From Pimelobacter simplex (GTDB taxonomy: Bacteria > Actinomycetota > Actinomycetes > Propionibacteriales > Nocardioidaceae): a DNA stretch of 64,000 nucleotides. The stretch is taken from positions 134,048-198,047 of the forward strand of contig NZ_FOUK01000006.1 of the NCBI RefSeq assembly GCF_900114845.1. The letters are read 5' to 3'. Position numbers and translations under genes: made by a program. The first letter of the stretch is position 1; the number at the start of each line of letters is the position of its first letter. Shown here in pieces: positions 37,114 through 44,919 of the stretch. The notes below the pieces were generated by a model, which had not been told where the DNA came from, did not search any database, and worked only from the letters and a program-made list of their open reading frames with translations.

Positions 37114-37119
37114 TACGAT
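37114..37119 (+). promoter_or_regulatory. Leaderless -10 box (TACGAT)
   Basis: TACGAT followed by 6 nt and the GTG at 37126. It lies in the 22-nt gap with the divergent arylsulfatase gene and overlaps that gene's ribosome-site region. Confidence 0.6.
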
Positions 37120-37125
37120 GCTCGG

Positions 37126-37566
37126 GTGACGGACTTCGGTGTGCTGCTGAGCCTGGCGGGCGTGGTGTTCGTGGACGCCCTGCACGACCGGCTGGCCGAG
37201 GAGGGGTTCGCGGAGTTCACCGTCCGCAGCGGATGGGTGCTGCGCACGCTGGGGGACGACGAGCTGAGCCTGCGCGACCTGGCCGAGCGGATGGACCTGA
37301 GCAGCCCCGGTGCGCTCAAGGCGATCAACCCGATGCTCGACGCGGGCTACCTCGAACGTGCCGGGACCAGCGACAAGCGGGTCCGCGCGGTGCGCGTCAC
37401 CGAGCGCGGCCGGGCGGCACTCGCCTGCGCCAGCGCCTTCCACGCGGAGTTCGAGGCGAGCCTCGCCGCCGCGGTCGGGGCCGCCGACGCCGCCGCGACC
37501 CGGCGCGGACTGGAGTCGCTGGTCGAGCGCGGGTCGGCGCACCTGCCGCGCGCGCTCATGCCCTAG
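37126..37566 (+). CDS. MarR-like winged-helix regulator
   Basis: A 146-residue protein. The helix-turn-helix is SLRDLAERMDLSSPGALKAI (about residues 47-66), followed by the wing GTSDKRVRAVRVTERGRAAL. It sits 22 nt from the divergent arylsulfatase and probably controls it. The start is GTG 37126 from the leaderless -10 box; the frame is open upstream to 36931 inside the arylsulfatase gene but that is shadow. Confidence 0.8.
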   Translation: MTDFGVLLSLAGVVFVDALHDRLAEEGFAEFTVRSGWVLRTLGDDELSLRDLAERMDLSSPGALKAINPMLDAGYLERAGTSDKRVRAVRVTERGRAALACASAFHAEFEASLAAAVGAADAAATRRGLESLVERGSAHLPRALMP

Positions 37567-37571
37567 CGGTC

Positions 37572-38492
37572 TCACCGGGCCGGCTCCGGCGGTCGCCGGC
37601 GCCACGCCGTCGACAGCAGCAACCCGGTCAGCACGTCCCACAGCGCCCAGAACGCGACCACCAGCGCGACCCCGCCGAGCTGGTCGAAGTAGGCCAGCGC
37701 GAGCACCAGCCCGAGCGCCGTGTTGCGGATGCCGGTCTCGAAGGTCATCGCCCGCACGCCCGGGGGTGGCAGCAGGAACGCGCGGCCCACGACGTACCCG
37801 ACGAGCAGGACGACGGCGTTCTGGATGATCGCCGGCACCGCGACCTCGTCCAGGTGCGCCACGATGACGCCACCACGGGTGGCCAGCCCGGCCACGATCA
37901 CCAGCAGCAGCGCGACCAGGACGGCGATCTCGACCGGCCGGCGCAGCCGGGCCGCGAGGCCCGGCCGGCGCGCGGCCACCGCGATCCCGATCGCGAACGG
38001 CAGCCCGATGAGGAGTGCCACCTCGACGCCCATCTCGACCGGGTCGAGCCGGATGTCGCTGAGCAGCGCGTCGGCCGCCGGGTAGCGCGCGGCCCAGAAG
38101 GCGAACGCGACCGGTGTCGCCACGACCGCCAGCAGGTTGGAGCAGGTGGTCAGCGCGATCGAGAGCGCGACGTCGCCGTGGGCCCGGTGCGTGAGCAGGT
38201 TGGACAGGTTGCCGGCCGGACAGCAGGCGATGAGCAGCATCCCCAGCGCGGCCGAGCCGCCGACGTCCAGGGCCCGGCACAGCAGCAGGGTCAGCGCCGG
38301 CAGCAGCGCGAACTGCGCGGCCAGGCCGCCCACCAGCACGAGCGGGCGCCGTAGGACGGCGCGGAGGTCGGCGAGCCGCACGTCGAGCGCGACGCCCAGC
38401 AGGAAGACCGCGATCAGGACCTTGATGCCGGTCTGGCCGCCCTGGCCCAGCGAGAGCCGGAGGGCGTCCAGGTCGGACGCAGCAGCGAGCAC
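37572..38492 (-). CDS. BASS-family Na+-coupled transporter
   Basis: A 306-residue membrane protein with about 9-10 helices related to bile acid:sodium symporters. Family features are CCPAGNLSNLLTHRAHGDVALS (helix 4 crossover region) and MTFETGIRNTALGLVLAL (helix 9 region). Bacterial members take up organic anions such as pantoate or other carboxylates; the substrate here is unknown. The GTG start at 38492 lies 18 nt from an 8-bp dyad (38511-38530). It converges with the MarR-like gene with a 5-nt gap. Confidence 0.85.
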   Translation of the reverse strand: MLAAASDLDALRLSLGQGGQTGIKVLIAVFLLGVALDVRLADLRAVLRRPLVLVGGLAAQFALLPALTLLLCRALDVGGSAALGMLLIACCPAGNLSNLLTHRAHGDVALSIALTTCSNLLAVVATPVAFAFWAARYPAADALLSDIRLDPVEMGVEVALLIGLPFAIGIAVAARRPGLAARLRRPVEIAVLVALLLVIVAGLATRGGVIVAHLDEVAVPAIIQNAVVLLVGYVVGRAFLLPPPGVRAMTFETGIRNTALGLVLALAYFDQLGGVALVVAFWALWDVLTGLLLSTAWRRRPPEPAR

Positions 38493-38510
38493 CGCCCCTC
38501 CCTCCCGAAT

Positions 38511-38530
38511 TGCTTAACCGCAGTTAAGCA
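38511..38530. promoter_or_regulatory. Operator-like dyad upstream of the BASS gene
   Basis: TGCTTAAC-CGCA-GTTAAGCA, a perfect 8-bp inverted repeat 18 nt upstream of the start codon, AT-rich in GC-rich surroundings. The cognate regulator is unknown; the nearby MarR-like gene at 37126 is a candidate. Confidence 0.6.
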
Positions 38531-38556
38531 TATGGGGAGCGTGGGGCCGAGGCGCT

Positions 38557-38760
38557 TGTAACTACGTGTTACGTCACGAAAAGCCATGTCACAGCACCCG
38601 GGTAGCAGTCACAGCACCCGGGCAGACGTCCGCTCAGCGCGGCACGGCCCGCGGCCGGTCCGCGCACGCCCGACCGCACTCCCGAAACGATCTACCCGGG
38701 CGGTGTTGCCGCTTCCCGGGCGCTGTGGCAGCCGAATTCGCGACGTAACACGTAGTTACA
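38557..38760. repeat. Foldback element with TGTAACTACGTGTTACGTC ends
   Basis: About 204 nt between chorismate mutase and the BASS gene. The outer 19 nt (38557-38575 and 38742-38760) are perfect inverted repeats. The arms align without gaps for about 71 nt (38557-38627 against 38690-38760) at roughly three-quarters identity. The left arm contains a 15-nt direct repeat, GTCACAGCACCCGGG, at 38588 and 38608. The central 60 nt is GC-rich. No convincing ORF is present. The end sequence recurs at 47665-47738. It could be a small non-autonomous mobile element or a structured RNA. Confidence 0.7.
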
Positions 38761-38774
38761 TGAGCTGGCGGGCC

Positions 38775-39080
38775 TCAGCCCTCGCGCTCCTCGGCGAACT
38801 GCTCGTGGTTGCGGATGACCTCGCCGATGATCACGTTGAGGATCTTCTCGGCGAAGTGCGGGTCGAGGCCCGAGCTCTCGGCCATCGACCGCAGCCGCGC
38901 GATCTGGACGGCCTCGCGCGCCGGGTCGGCAGGCGGCATCCCGGCCCGGGCCTTGAGCCGGCCGACCGTCTCGGTGCACTTGAACCGCTCGGCCAGCAGG
39001 TGGATGAGGGCGGCGTCGAGGTTGTCGATGCTCGACCGCAGGCGGTGGAGCTCGGCGCGGGCGGCGTCTTCTGCACTCAC
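38775..39080 (-). CDS. Chorismate mutase, AroQ type
   Basis: A 101-residue all-helical protein: LHRLRSSIDNLDAALIHLLAERF, then VGRLKARAGMPPADPAREA, then FAEKILNVIIGEVIRNHEQF. The pattern (Arg in helix 1, KxR in helix 2, Lys or Arg with DPxRE) matches AroQ delta mutases that convert chorismate to prephenate for Phe/Tyr synthesis. GTG 39080 is preferred because CAGGAT lies 7 nt upstream; ATG 39089 is the alternative. It is cytoplasmic with no signal peptide. Confidence 0.88.
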   Translation of the reverse strand: MSAEDAARAELHRLRSSIDNLDAALIHLLAERFKCTETVGRLKARAGMPPADPAREAVQIARLRSMAESSGLDPHFAEKILNVIIGEVIRNHEQFAEEREG

Positions 39081-39095
39081 ACCCCGCATCCTGCC

Positions 39096-39569
39096 CTACC
39101 GCTCCGGACGGAGGTCACCGACCTGCCGGGCGTACCAGGGGTCACCCACGTGGGCGGCGATCTCGCGCAGCGTCCACTCCGCACCCCGCGCCCGGTCCCA
39201 CTCGTCCGGGCCGGCCGTGAGCAGCCGCAGCCGGAACGTGCGGGAGAGCCGGGTCAGCCGCTCGGTCGCCTCGACCAGGTCCGCCTCGGTGAACGGCGCC
39301 AGGTCGGCCGGCGTCGTGACGGCACTCTCGAACCAGCCGTTGGGCCGCGTGGGTACGCCGGCCAGCAGTGCCTCGACCTGGGCCAGGTGGTCGACGAGGT
39401 GGTCGGCGTAGCGGCGCACGGCCTTGTGGGGCGTGTAGAGACGGGCGCCCTCCTCGGCCAGTCGCGGACGGCCGTCCCACGCCAGCCACGTGCGGGCCAG
39501 GGTGAGGACCTCCGCGGTGGCCTCCTCGACGACGAGTCCGGGGTCCGTCGTGCTCTCCTCGATGCTCAT
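39096..39569 (-). CDS. DinB-superfamily protein
   Basis: A 157-residue helical-bundle protein. RRYADHLVDHLAQVEALLAG and the C-terminal AEWTLREIAAHVGDPWYARQ supply the histidines of a DinB-type metal site. Related proteins are mycothiol- or bacillithiol-dependent enzymes; the reaction is unknown. ATG 39569 is used. It is divergent from an ArsR-like gene with nested dyads in the 65-nt gap, so that regulator probably controls it. Confidence 0.7.
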   Translation of the reverse strand: MSIEESTTDPGLVVEEATAEVLTLARTWLAWDGRPRLAEEGARLYTPHKAVRRYADHLVDHLAQVEALLAGVPTRPNGWFESAVTTPADLAPFTEADLVEATERLTRLSRTFRLRLLTAGPDEWDRARGAEWTLREIAAHVGDPWYARQVGDLRPER

Positions 39570-39570
39570 G

Positions 39571-39620
39571 GCGGCGACGCTAGGGCGCGGACGTCTCGGT
39601 CGTGGCCGAGACGTCGCCGC
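39571..39620. promoter_or_regulatory. Nested dyads in the DinB/ArsR divergent gap
   Basis: The inner dyad is GACGTCTCGG (39590-39599), 6 nt, CCGAGACGTC (39606-39615). The outer repeat is GCGGCGACG (39571-39579) with CGTCGCCGC (39612-39620). A likely ArsR-type operator. Confidence 0.6.
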
Positions 39621-39634
39621 GCGATGATCGACCC

Positions 39635-40309
39635 ATGAGCGCCGACCTCGCCCGGATCGGCCGGGCCCTCGGAGCACCGGCCCGGGCCGCGATGATCCAC
39701 GTCCTCCTCGACGGGGCGCCGCACTCCGCAGGCGAGCTGGCGCGGGCGGCCGGGGTCAGCTCCGCGACGGCGAGCGAGCACCTCGCCGTCCTCGTCGCGG
39801 CAGGGCTGGCCGGGGTCGAGCAGGACGGCCGGCACCGGAGGTTCACGATGACCGACCCGCGGATCGCCCAGGCGCTCGAGCTGCTCGGCGGGCCGGCACC
39901 CGAGCCGGTGACCTCGCTGCGGCTCTCCCGCGAGCAGCAGCGAGTACGACGAGCGCGCACCTGCTACGACCACCTCGCCGGCCTGCTCGGGGTCGCCCTC
40001 ACCGAGCGGCTGGTCACTCTGGGATGGGTCGACGCCGCGCTCACCACGGTCACGCCGGCCGGCCGGGTCGGGCTCGCCGGCCAGCTCGGCATCCACCTCG
40101 ACGACGCCCGCCCGACACGGCGCCCGCTGCTGCGCGCGTGCCGCGACTGGACCGAGCGCCGCGACCACGTCGCCGGCGTCCTCGGCGCCCGGCTCGCCGC
40201 CCACGCGCTCGCCGACGGATGGGTGCTCCGCAAGCCCGGGAGCCGCGGGCTCACCGTCACCGCCCACGGAGAGGACGTGCTCGGAGCGCTGGGCGTGAGG
40301 CTCCCCTAG
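39635..40309 (+). CDS. ArsR-family transcriptional regulator
   Basis: A 224-residue protein. The N-terminal winged helix (RIGRALGAPARAAMIHVLLD, then ELARAAGVSSATASEHLAVL) is ArsR-like; the C-terminal half (about 95-224) is longer than classical ArsR and contains RTCYDHLAGLLGVAL and ARPTRRPLLRACRDWTERRDH. No CxC metal-binding pair is seen in the recognition helix, so it may not sense metals. The start is ATG 39635, 6 nt after GATGAT. Confidence 0.83.
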   Translation: MSADLARIGRALGAPARAAMIHVLLDGAPHSAGELARAAGVSSATASEHLAVLVAAGLAGVEQDGRHRRFTMTDPRIAQALELLGGPAPEPVTSLRLSREQQRVRRARTCYDHLAGLLGVALTERLVTLGWVDAALTTVTPAGRVGLAGQLGIHLDDARPTRRPLLRACRDWTERRDHVAGVLGARLAAHALADGWVLRKPGSRGLTVTAHGEDVLGALGVRLP

Positions 40310-40354
40310 GATCCGAGAACCCGAGCACCGAGCACGCTTCCCGAGAGGACCCCC

Positions 40355-41707
40355 ATGAGCGACCAGGTGATGTACACCCTCGAGCCCGACGAGCAGCCGA
40401 AGCGCTGGTACAACATCGTCGCCGACCTCCCGGTGCCCCCTCCGCCGCCGCTGCACCCCGGCACGCACGAGCCGGTCGGCCCCGACGACCTCGCGCCGCT
40501 GTTCCCACCGGACCTCATCGCCCAGGAGGTCACCACCGAGCGGTACGTCGACATCCCCGAGCCGGTGCTCGACGTCTACCGCCAGTACCGGCCGAGCCCG
40601 CTCTACCGCGCGCGCCGCTGGGAGGAGAAGCTCGGCACGAGCGCCCGGATCTACTTCAAGTACGAAGGCGTCTCGCCGGCCGGCTCGCACAAGGTCAACA
40701 CGGCGGTCCCGCAGGTCTACTACAACAAGATCAACGGCATCAACCGGCTCACCACCGAGACCGGCGCCGGCCAGTGGGGCACGGCGCTGTCCTACGCGAG
40801 CTCGCTGTTCGGGGTCGAGTGCGAGGTGTGGCAGGTCGGCGCGTCGTTCGACACCAAGCCGCAGCGGCGCACGCTGATCGAGGTCTTCGGCGGCAAGGTG
40901 CACCGCTCCCCCAGCCGGCTCACCGAGTCGGGCAAGGCGTTCGCGGAGGACCACCCGGGCTCGCTGGGCATCGCGATCTCCGAGGCGGTCGAGGTCGCCG
41001 CGCAGGACCCCGAGGCCAAGTACGCGCTGGGCTCGGTGCTCAACCACGTCCTGCTCCACCAGACGGTGATCGGCGAGGAGGCGCTGCTGCAGCTCGCCAA
41101 GGCGGGCGAGTCCGGGGCCGACCTCGTCGTCGGCTGCGCGGGCGGCGGCTCGAACTTCGCCGGCCTCGCGTTCCCGTTCCTGCGCGAGAAGCTCGCCGGC
41201 AGCCAGGACCCGCGGATCCTCGCCGTCGAGCCCAGCTCGTGCCCGACGCTGACCCGTGGCGAGTACCGCTACGACTTCGGCGACACCGCGGGCCTGACGC
41301 CGCTGATGAAGATGCACACGCTCGGCCACGACTTCGTGCCGTCGCCCATCCACGCCGGCGGCCTGCGCTACCACGGCATGGCGCCGCTGGTCTCGCACGC
41401 GGTCAACGAGGGCTACATCGACGCCGTCGCGCTGCACCAGAACGAGTGCTTCGAGGCCGCGGTCGAGTTCGCCCGCACCCAGGGCATCGTCCCGGCGCCC
41501 GAGTCGTCGCACGCGCTCGCCCAGGTCCGGCGCGAGGCGCTCGCGGCCGCCGAGACCGGCGCCGAGCCGGTCATCGTCGTCGGCCTGTCGGGCCACGGCC
41601 TGCTCGAGCTCGGTGCCTACGCGAGCTTCCTCGGCGGCAACCTCGAGGACGACCCGCTGTCGGACGAGGCGCTGAGCGAGGCGCTGGCCAACGTGCCGGT
41701 GATCTGA
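40355..41707 (+). CDS. TrpB2-type tryptophan synthase beta chain
   Basis: A 450-residue PLP enzyme. It has the TrpB2 opening KRWYNIVADLPVPPPPPLHPGT-like, the PLP lysine K113 in GSHKVNTA, then ETGAGQWGTALS and the phosphate loop GCAGGGSNFAGL. TrpB2 proteins join indole with serine and usually occur without trpA, as here; trpA and the canonical trp operon are absent from the window. The ATG at 40355 follows GAGAGGA. It ends before a strong hairpin, so it is probably a single-gene transcript. Confidence 0.9.
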   Translation: MSDQVMYTLEPDEQPKRWYNIVADLPVPPPPPLHPGTHEPVGPDDLAPLFPPDLIAQEVTTERYVDIPEPVLDVYRQYRPSPLYRARRWEEKLGTSARIYFKYEGVSPAGSHKVNTAVPQVYYNKINGINRLTTETGAGQWGTALSYASSLFGVECEVWQVGASFDTKPQRRTLIEVFGGKVHRSPSRLTESGKAFAEDHPGSLGIAISEAVEVAAQDPEAKYALGSVLNHVLLHQTVIGEEALLQLAKAGESGADLVVGCAGGGSNFAGLAFPFLREKLAGSQDPRILAVEPSSCPTLTRGEYRYDFGDTAGLTPLMKMHTLGHDFVPSPIHAGGLRYHGMAPLVSHAVNEGYIDAVALHQNECFEAAVEFARTQGIVPAPESSHALAQVRREALAAAETGAEPVIVVGLSGHGLLELGAYASFLGGNLEDDPLSDEALSEALANVPVI

Positions 41708-41730
41708 CGCCGGTCCGCCCGGCCCGCCTG

Positions 41731-41773
41731 TACGGCCCGGGAAATGCGTGCGCAACGCATTTCCCGGGCCGTA
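41731..41773 (+). terminator. Terminator hairpin after the TrpB2 gene
   Basis: A perfect 19-bp inverted repeat (TACGGCCCGGGAAATGCGT, 41731-41749; complement 41755-41773) with the loop GCGCA, 24 nt past the stop codon and followed by GCGTTTCC. Confidence 0.85.
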
Positions 41774-41836
41774 GCGTTTCCGGCCGGCCGCACCCGCGGC
41801 CGGATCCCGAGAAAGGCCACGACACAGGAACCACCG

Positions 41837-43018
41837 ATGCACAAGATCACCCCGAAGCTCCTCAGCTGGGCTTCGATCCTCGAGCAGGGCACCCGCGAGC
41901 AGGCGATGACGACGGCCCGGATGCCGTTCATCCATCCCCACCTCGCGCTGATGCCCGACGCCCACCTGGGCCTTGGCGCGACCGTGGGCTCGGTCATCCC
42001 GACCCTCGGCGCGATCATCCCGGCCGCGGTCGGCGTCGACATCGGCTGCGGCATGATCGCGATGCGCACGCGGCTCACCACCGACGAGCTGCCGGCCGAC
42101 CGGCGACCGCTGCGGGAGGCGATCGAGCGGGCCGTCCCGCTCTCCGCCGGCGCCGCCAACAAGACGATCAGCCGCCCGCACACGGAGCGGCGGCTCGACG
42201 AGCTGACGGCCGCCGCCGACCAGGCGGGCTTCGCGCCGGGCCGCTACGCGTCGCGCTGGGACCTGCAGCTCGGCACGCTCGGCTCGGGCAACCACTTCAT
42301 CGAGGTCACCGTCGACGAGGAGCAGCGGGTCTGGCTCTTCCTGCACTCGGGCTCGCGGGGCGTGGGCAACAAGATCGCGCAGCACCACATCAAGGTCGCT
42401 CGCGAGCTGTGCGAGAAGTGGTGGATCAAGCTCCCCGACAAGGACCTGGCCTACCTCGCGGAGGGCACCGACGAGTTCTGGGCCTACATCCGGGAGATGC
42501 GGTGGGCGCAGCGCTACGCGCTGCTCAACCGTGAGGAGATGATGGACCGGGTGGTCCGGCAGTTCGCGGAGTGGGTCGGTCTCGGCTCGGCCGACGAGCT
42601 CGAGCGGGTCGAGGAGATCAACTGCCACCACAACTACACCGAGCAGGAGACCCACTTCGGCCGGAAGGTGTGGCTCTCGCGGAAGGGCGCGATCAACGCC
42701 GAGCGCGGCCGGCCGGGCCTCATCCCGGGCTCGATGGGCACCGCGTCGTACGTCGTGAGCGGGCTCGGCAACCCGGTGGCACTGCACTCGGCGCCGCACG
42801 GCGCCGGGCGGGAGTACTCCCGGTCCAAGGCCCGGCGGACCTTCACCCACGAGCAGCTGCGTGAGGCGATGGCGGGCATCGAGTACCGGGACACCGACGC
42901 GTTCATCGACGAGATCCCCGCGGCGTACAAGGACATCGACCGGGTGATGGCCGACGCCGCCGACCTCGTCGAGGTCCGGCACACGCTGCGCCAGATCGTG
43001 AACGTGAAGGGCGACTGA
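41837..43018 (+). CDS. rtcB: RtcB-type RNA ligase
   Basis: A 393-residue protein of the RtcB family, which joins 3'-phosphate or cyclic phosphate to 5'-OH RNA ends using GTP and Mn2+. C71 in VGVDIGCGM, GSGNHFIEV, HSGSRGVGN and HHNYT supply the metal site, and the guanylylated histidine lies in SAPHGAGRE. ATG 41837 is chosen over the longer frame to 41744, which runs through the terminator. No archease or rtcA gene is adjacent. It may repair tRNA or rRNA breaks. Confidence 0.9.
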   Translation: MHKITPKLLSWASILEQGTREQAMTTARMPFIHPHLALMPDAHLGLGATVGSVIPTLGAIIPAAVGVDIGCGMIAMRTRLTTDELPADRRPLREAIERAVPLSAGAANKTISRPHTERRLDELTAAADQAGFAPGRYASRWDLQLGTLGSGNHFIEVTVDEEQRVWLFLHSGSRGVGNKIAQHHIKVARELCEKWWIKLPDKDLAYLAEGTDEFWAYIREMRWAQRYALLNREEMMDRVVRQFAEWVGLGSADELERVEEINCHHNYTEQETHFGRKVWLSRKGAINAERGRPGLIPGSMGTASYVVSGLGNPVALHSAPHGAGREYSRSKARRTFTHEQLREAMAGIEYRDTDAFIDEIPAAYKDIDRVMADAADLVEVRHTLRQIVNVKGD

Positions 43019-43074
43019 GCCCGGATCCGGACCCGGCGATGACAGCGGCCGGGGCGGTCGGTTTGAATGTGCGG

Positions 43075-43698
43075 ATGGAGGACGACCATCCCACCCACTC
43101 CGACCTGCCCTGGCCGCTGACCGGCGCCGACGCCGTGCGCGACGAGCTCCTGGCTGCCTACGGCGACCCGAGCCGCGGCCACCACGGCACCCGGCACCTC
43201 GGCGAGGTGCTGGCGCGCCTCGACGAGCTCGCCGCGTCCGGGGCGGTCTTCGACCGGACGCCGGTGCAGCTGGCCGCCTGGTTCCACGACGCCGTCTACG
43301 ACGGCGAGCGCGACGCCGAGGAGCGCTCCGCGACGTGGGCCGAGGACGCGCTGCCCGCGCACACCGACGCGGCCACGGTCGCCGAGGTGGCCCGGCTGGT
43401 GCGGCTCACCGAGCACCACCGCCCCGAGCCGGACGACGCCAACGGCTGCGCGCTCTCCGACGCGGACCTCTCGATCCTCGCGGCCGACCGCGAGCGCTAC
43501 GACGAGTACGTCGCGGCGGTCCGCACCGAGTACGCGCACCTGCCCGACGACGTCTTCGCCGCGGGGCGGGCCGGCGTCCTGCGGGCGCTGACCGACGTGC
43601 CCGAGCTGTTCCGCACGGCGCCCGGCCGGGCCCGCTGGGAGGAGCCCGCGCGGGCCAACGTGGCCCGTGAGCTCGCCGAGCTGACCGCCTCGCTCTAG
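43075..43698 (+). CDS. HD-domain metal-dependent phosphohydrolase-like protein
   Basis: A 207-residue protein with the HD pattern: H37 in GHHGTRHLGEVL, H71/D72 in AAWFHDAVYDGERD, then VRLTEHHRP and a later LSDADLSIL. This matches predicted HD-superfamily hydrolases of unknown substrate. ATG 43075 is 6 nt after TTGAAT, a plausible leaderless -10 box. It lies 56 nt after rtcB but seems independently transcribed. Confidence 0.78.
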   Translation: MEDDHPTHSDLPWPLTGADAVRDELLAAYGDPSRGHHGTRHLGEVLARLDELAASGAVFDRTPVQLAAWFHDAVYDGERDAEERSATWAEDALPAHTDAATVAEVARLVRLTEHHRPEPDDANGCALSDADLSILAADRERYDEYVAAVRTEYAHLPDDVFAAGRAGVLRALTDVPELFRTAPGRARWEEPARANVARELAELTASL

Positions 43699-43720
43699 GG
43701 ACGCCCGTCACAATGGGCGG

Positions 43721-44089
43721 GTGGACGACAGCGCTATCTACACGGCCCGTGCGCGGGTGCTGGCCGACCTCGAGGCCCGCGGCCTCGGGAGCCCGGCGTC
43801 CGTGACCCTGCTCGAGGAGGCGTGCTCGGAGCGCCGGTGGTGGCTGAGCCAGTGGCCGCCAGGACAGGAGTTCGTGGCGGGACTGGTCGCCCAGGACGTC
43901 CAGGACGGTCTCGCCGACCAGTTCGGGCGCGACGCCCGCGAGGGACTGTGGCCGGTGTGCACCCACTGCGCGGGCGGTCCGGTGCACGCGCTCCACATCG
44001 AGCCCGACCTCGGCGGCCCCGATCCCACCTGGGTGTGCGAGGAGTCCGGGACGGCGGTCGCGCCGCTCGGCGCGCTCGGCGCCTCCTAG
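43721..44089 (+). CDS. Uncharacterised small protein with CxxC
   Basis: A 122-residue soluble protein I do not recognise. It is helical and acidic at the N-terminus (ARARVLADLEARG, SVTLLEEACSERRWWLSQWP) and then has PVCTHCAGGPVHALHIEPDL and TWVCEESG; the three cysteines and two histidines could bind zinc. GTG 43721 lies 6 nt after CACAAT, which fits a leaderless start. Base composition is like the neighbours. Confidence 0.65.
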   Translation: MDDSAIYTARARVLADLEARGLGSPASVTLLEEACSERRWWLSQWPPGQEFVAGLVAQDVQDGLADQFGRDAREGLWPVCTHCAGGPVHALHIEPDLGGPDPTWVCEESGTAVAPLGALGAS

Positions 44090-44126
44090 CCGGGCGCCGG
44101 CCCGCAGCGGCCGCGGCCGGGCTCCC

Positions 44127-44816
44127 TCAGGAGCAGAGCTGCACGTTGAGCGTGTAGGCGTCGCCGCGGTAGACGGTCCGCGACACTTCCACGACCGCGT
44201 CGCCGGCCAGTGCCCGCCGGTGGTGGCGCAGCACGGCGGCACCGGAGGGGACCTCCAGCAGGGCCGCCTCCTCGGGCGTCGCGGTCGCCGCGGCGAGCAT
44301 GTCCTCGGCCCAGCTGGGGCGCAGACCGCGCGCGGCCAGGTCGTCGTACAGGCTGGTGGGGAGGGACTCGAGCAGGCCCGGCACCCGGGTCCGGTCGAGG
44401 TAGGCGTCGGTGAGGCAGACCGGGCGGCCGTCGGCCGTCCGCAGCCGCCGCCAGTGCACCACGGGGATGCCGGCCGGCACCTGCAGCGCCCGGGCCAGGT
44501 TCTCGCCGGCGGGCAGCTGGTCGGCGGCGAGGGTGCGCGAGTCGGCGACGATCCCGCGGCGCGCCATCTCCTCGCTGAAGCCGGTCACCCCACTGGCCGT
44601 GCGCCGGGGCGCGGCGACGAAGGTGCCGCGCCCGGGGAAGCGCTCCAGCACGCCCTCACTCACCAGGGCGTCGAGCGCCTGGCGCACCGTCATCCGCGCC
44701 ACGCCGAAGCGGTCCACCAGGTCGCGCTCGGACGGCGCGGCCGTGCCCGGCGCGCTGCCCTCGACCAGGCTGCGTACGTACTCTCGGATCGCGACATGCT
44801 TGAGTGAGCGGCTCAT
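44127..44816 (-). CDS. GntR-family regulator, HutC/UTRA type
   Basis: A 229-residue regulator. The N-terminal winged helix has SERDLVDRFGVARMTVRQAL and LERFPGRGTFV. Residues about 75-225 form a UTRA effector domain (VTGFSEEMARRGIVADSRTL, then LTDAYLDRTRVPGL). The ligand is probably a small sugar phosphate or amino-acid derivative and is unknown. TAGCCT lies 9 nt before the ATG. No obvious target operon is adjacent. Confidence 0.87.
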   Translation of the reverse strand: MSRSLKHVAIREYVRSLVEGSAPGTAAPSERDLVDRFGVARMTVRQALDALVSEGVLERFPGRGTFVAAPRRTASGVTGFSEEMARRGIVADSRTLAADQLPAGENLARALQVPAGIPVVHWRRLRTADGRPVCLTDAYLDRTRVPGLLESLPTSLYDDLAARGLRPSWAEDMLAAATATPEEAALLEVPSGAAVLRHHRRALAGDAVVEVSRTVYRGDAYTLNVQLCS

Positions 44817-44883
44817 CGTGCCGAAAGGCTAGAGAGGGCGCGCGAGGGCCGTCCGGCGAATCGACGATTCTTTGCCCGGCGTA

Positions 44884-44912
44884 CGAACATCTGTTCGAAC
44901 CTGGGGTACGCT
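44884..44912 (+). promoter_or_regulatory. LexA (SOS) box and -10 box of the alkB homologue
   Basis: CGAAC-ATCT-GTTCG (44884-44897) matches the actinobacterial/Gram-positive LexA core CGAAC-N4-GTTCG exactly. It lies where a -35 element would be for TACGCT (44907-44912), which is 7 nt before the ATG at 44920. Confidence 0.8.
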
Positions 44913-44919
44913 CGACGCC

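Noticed and set aside
38566..38748. 60-codon ORF inside the foldback element
   Set aside because: It has low-complexity Arg/His/Pro composition, no ribosome site and spans the arms of the inverted repeat.
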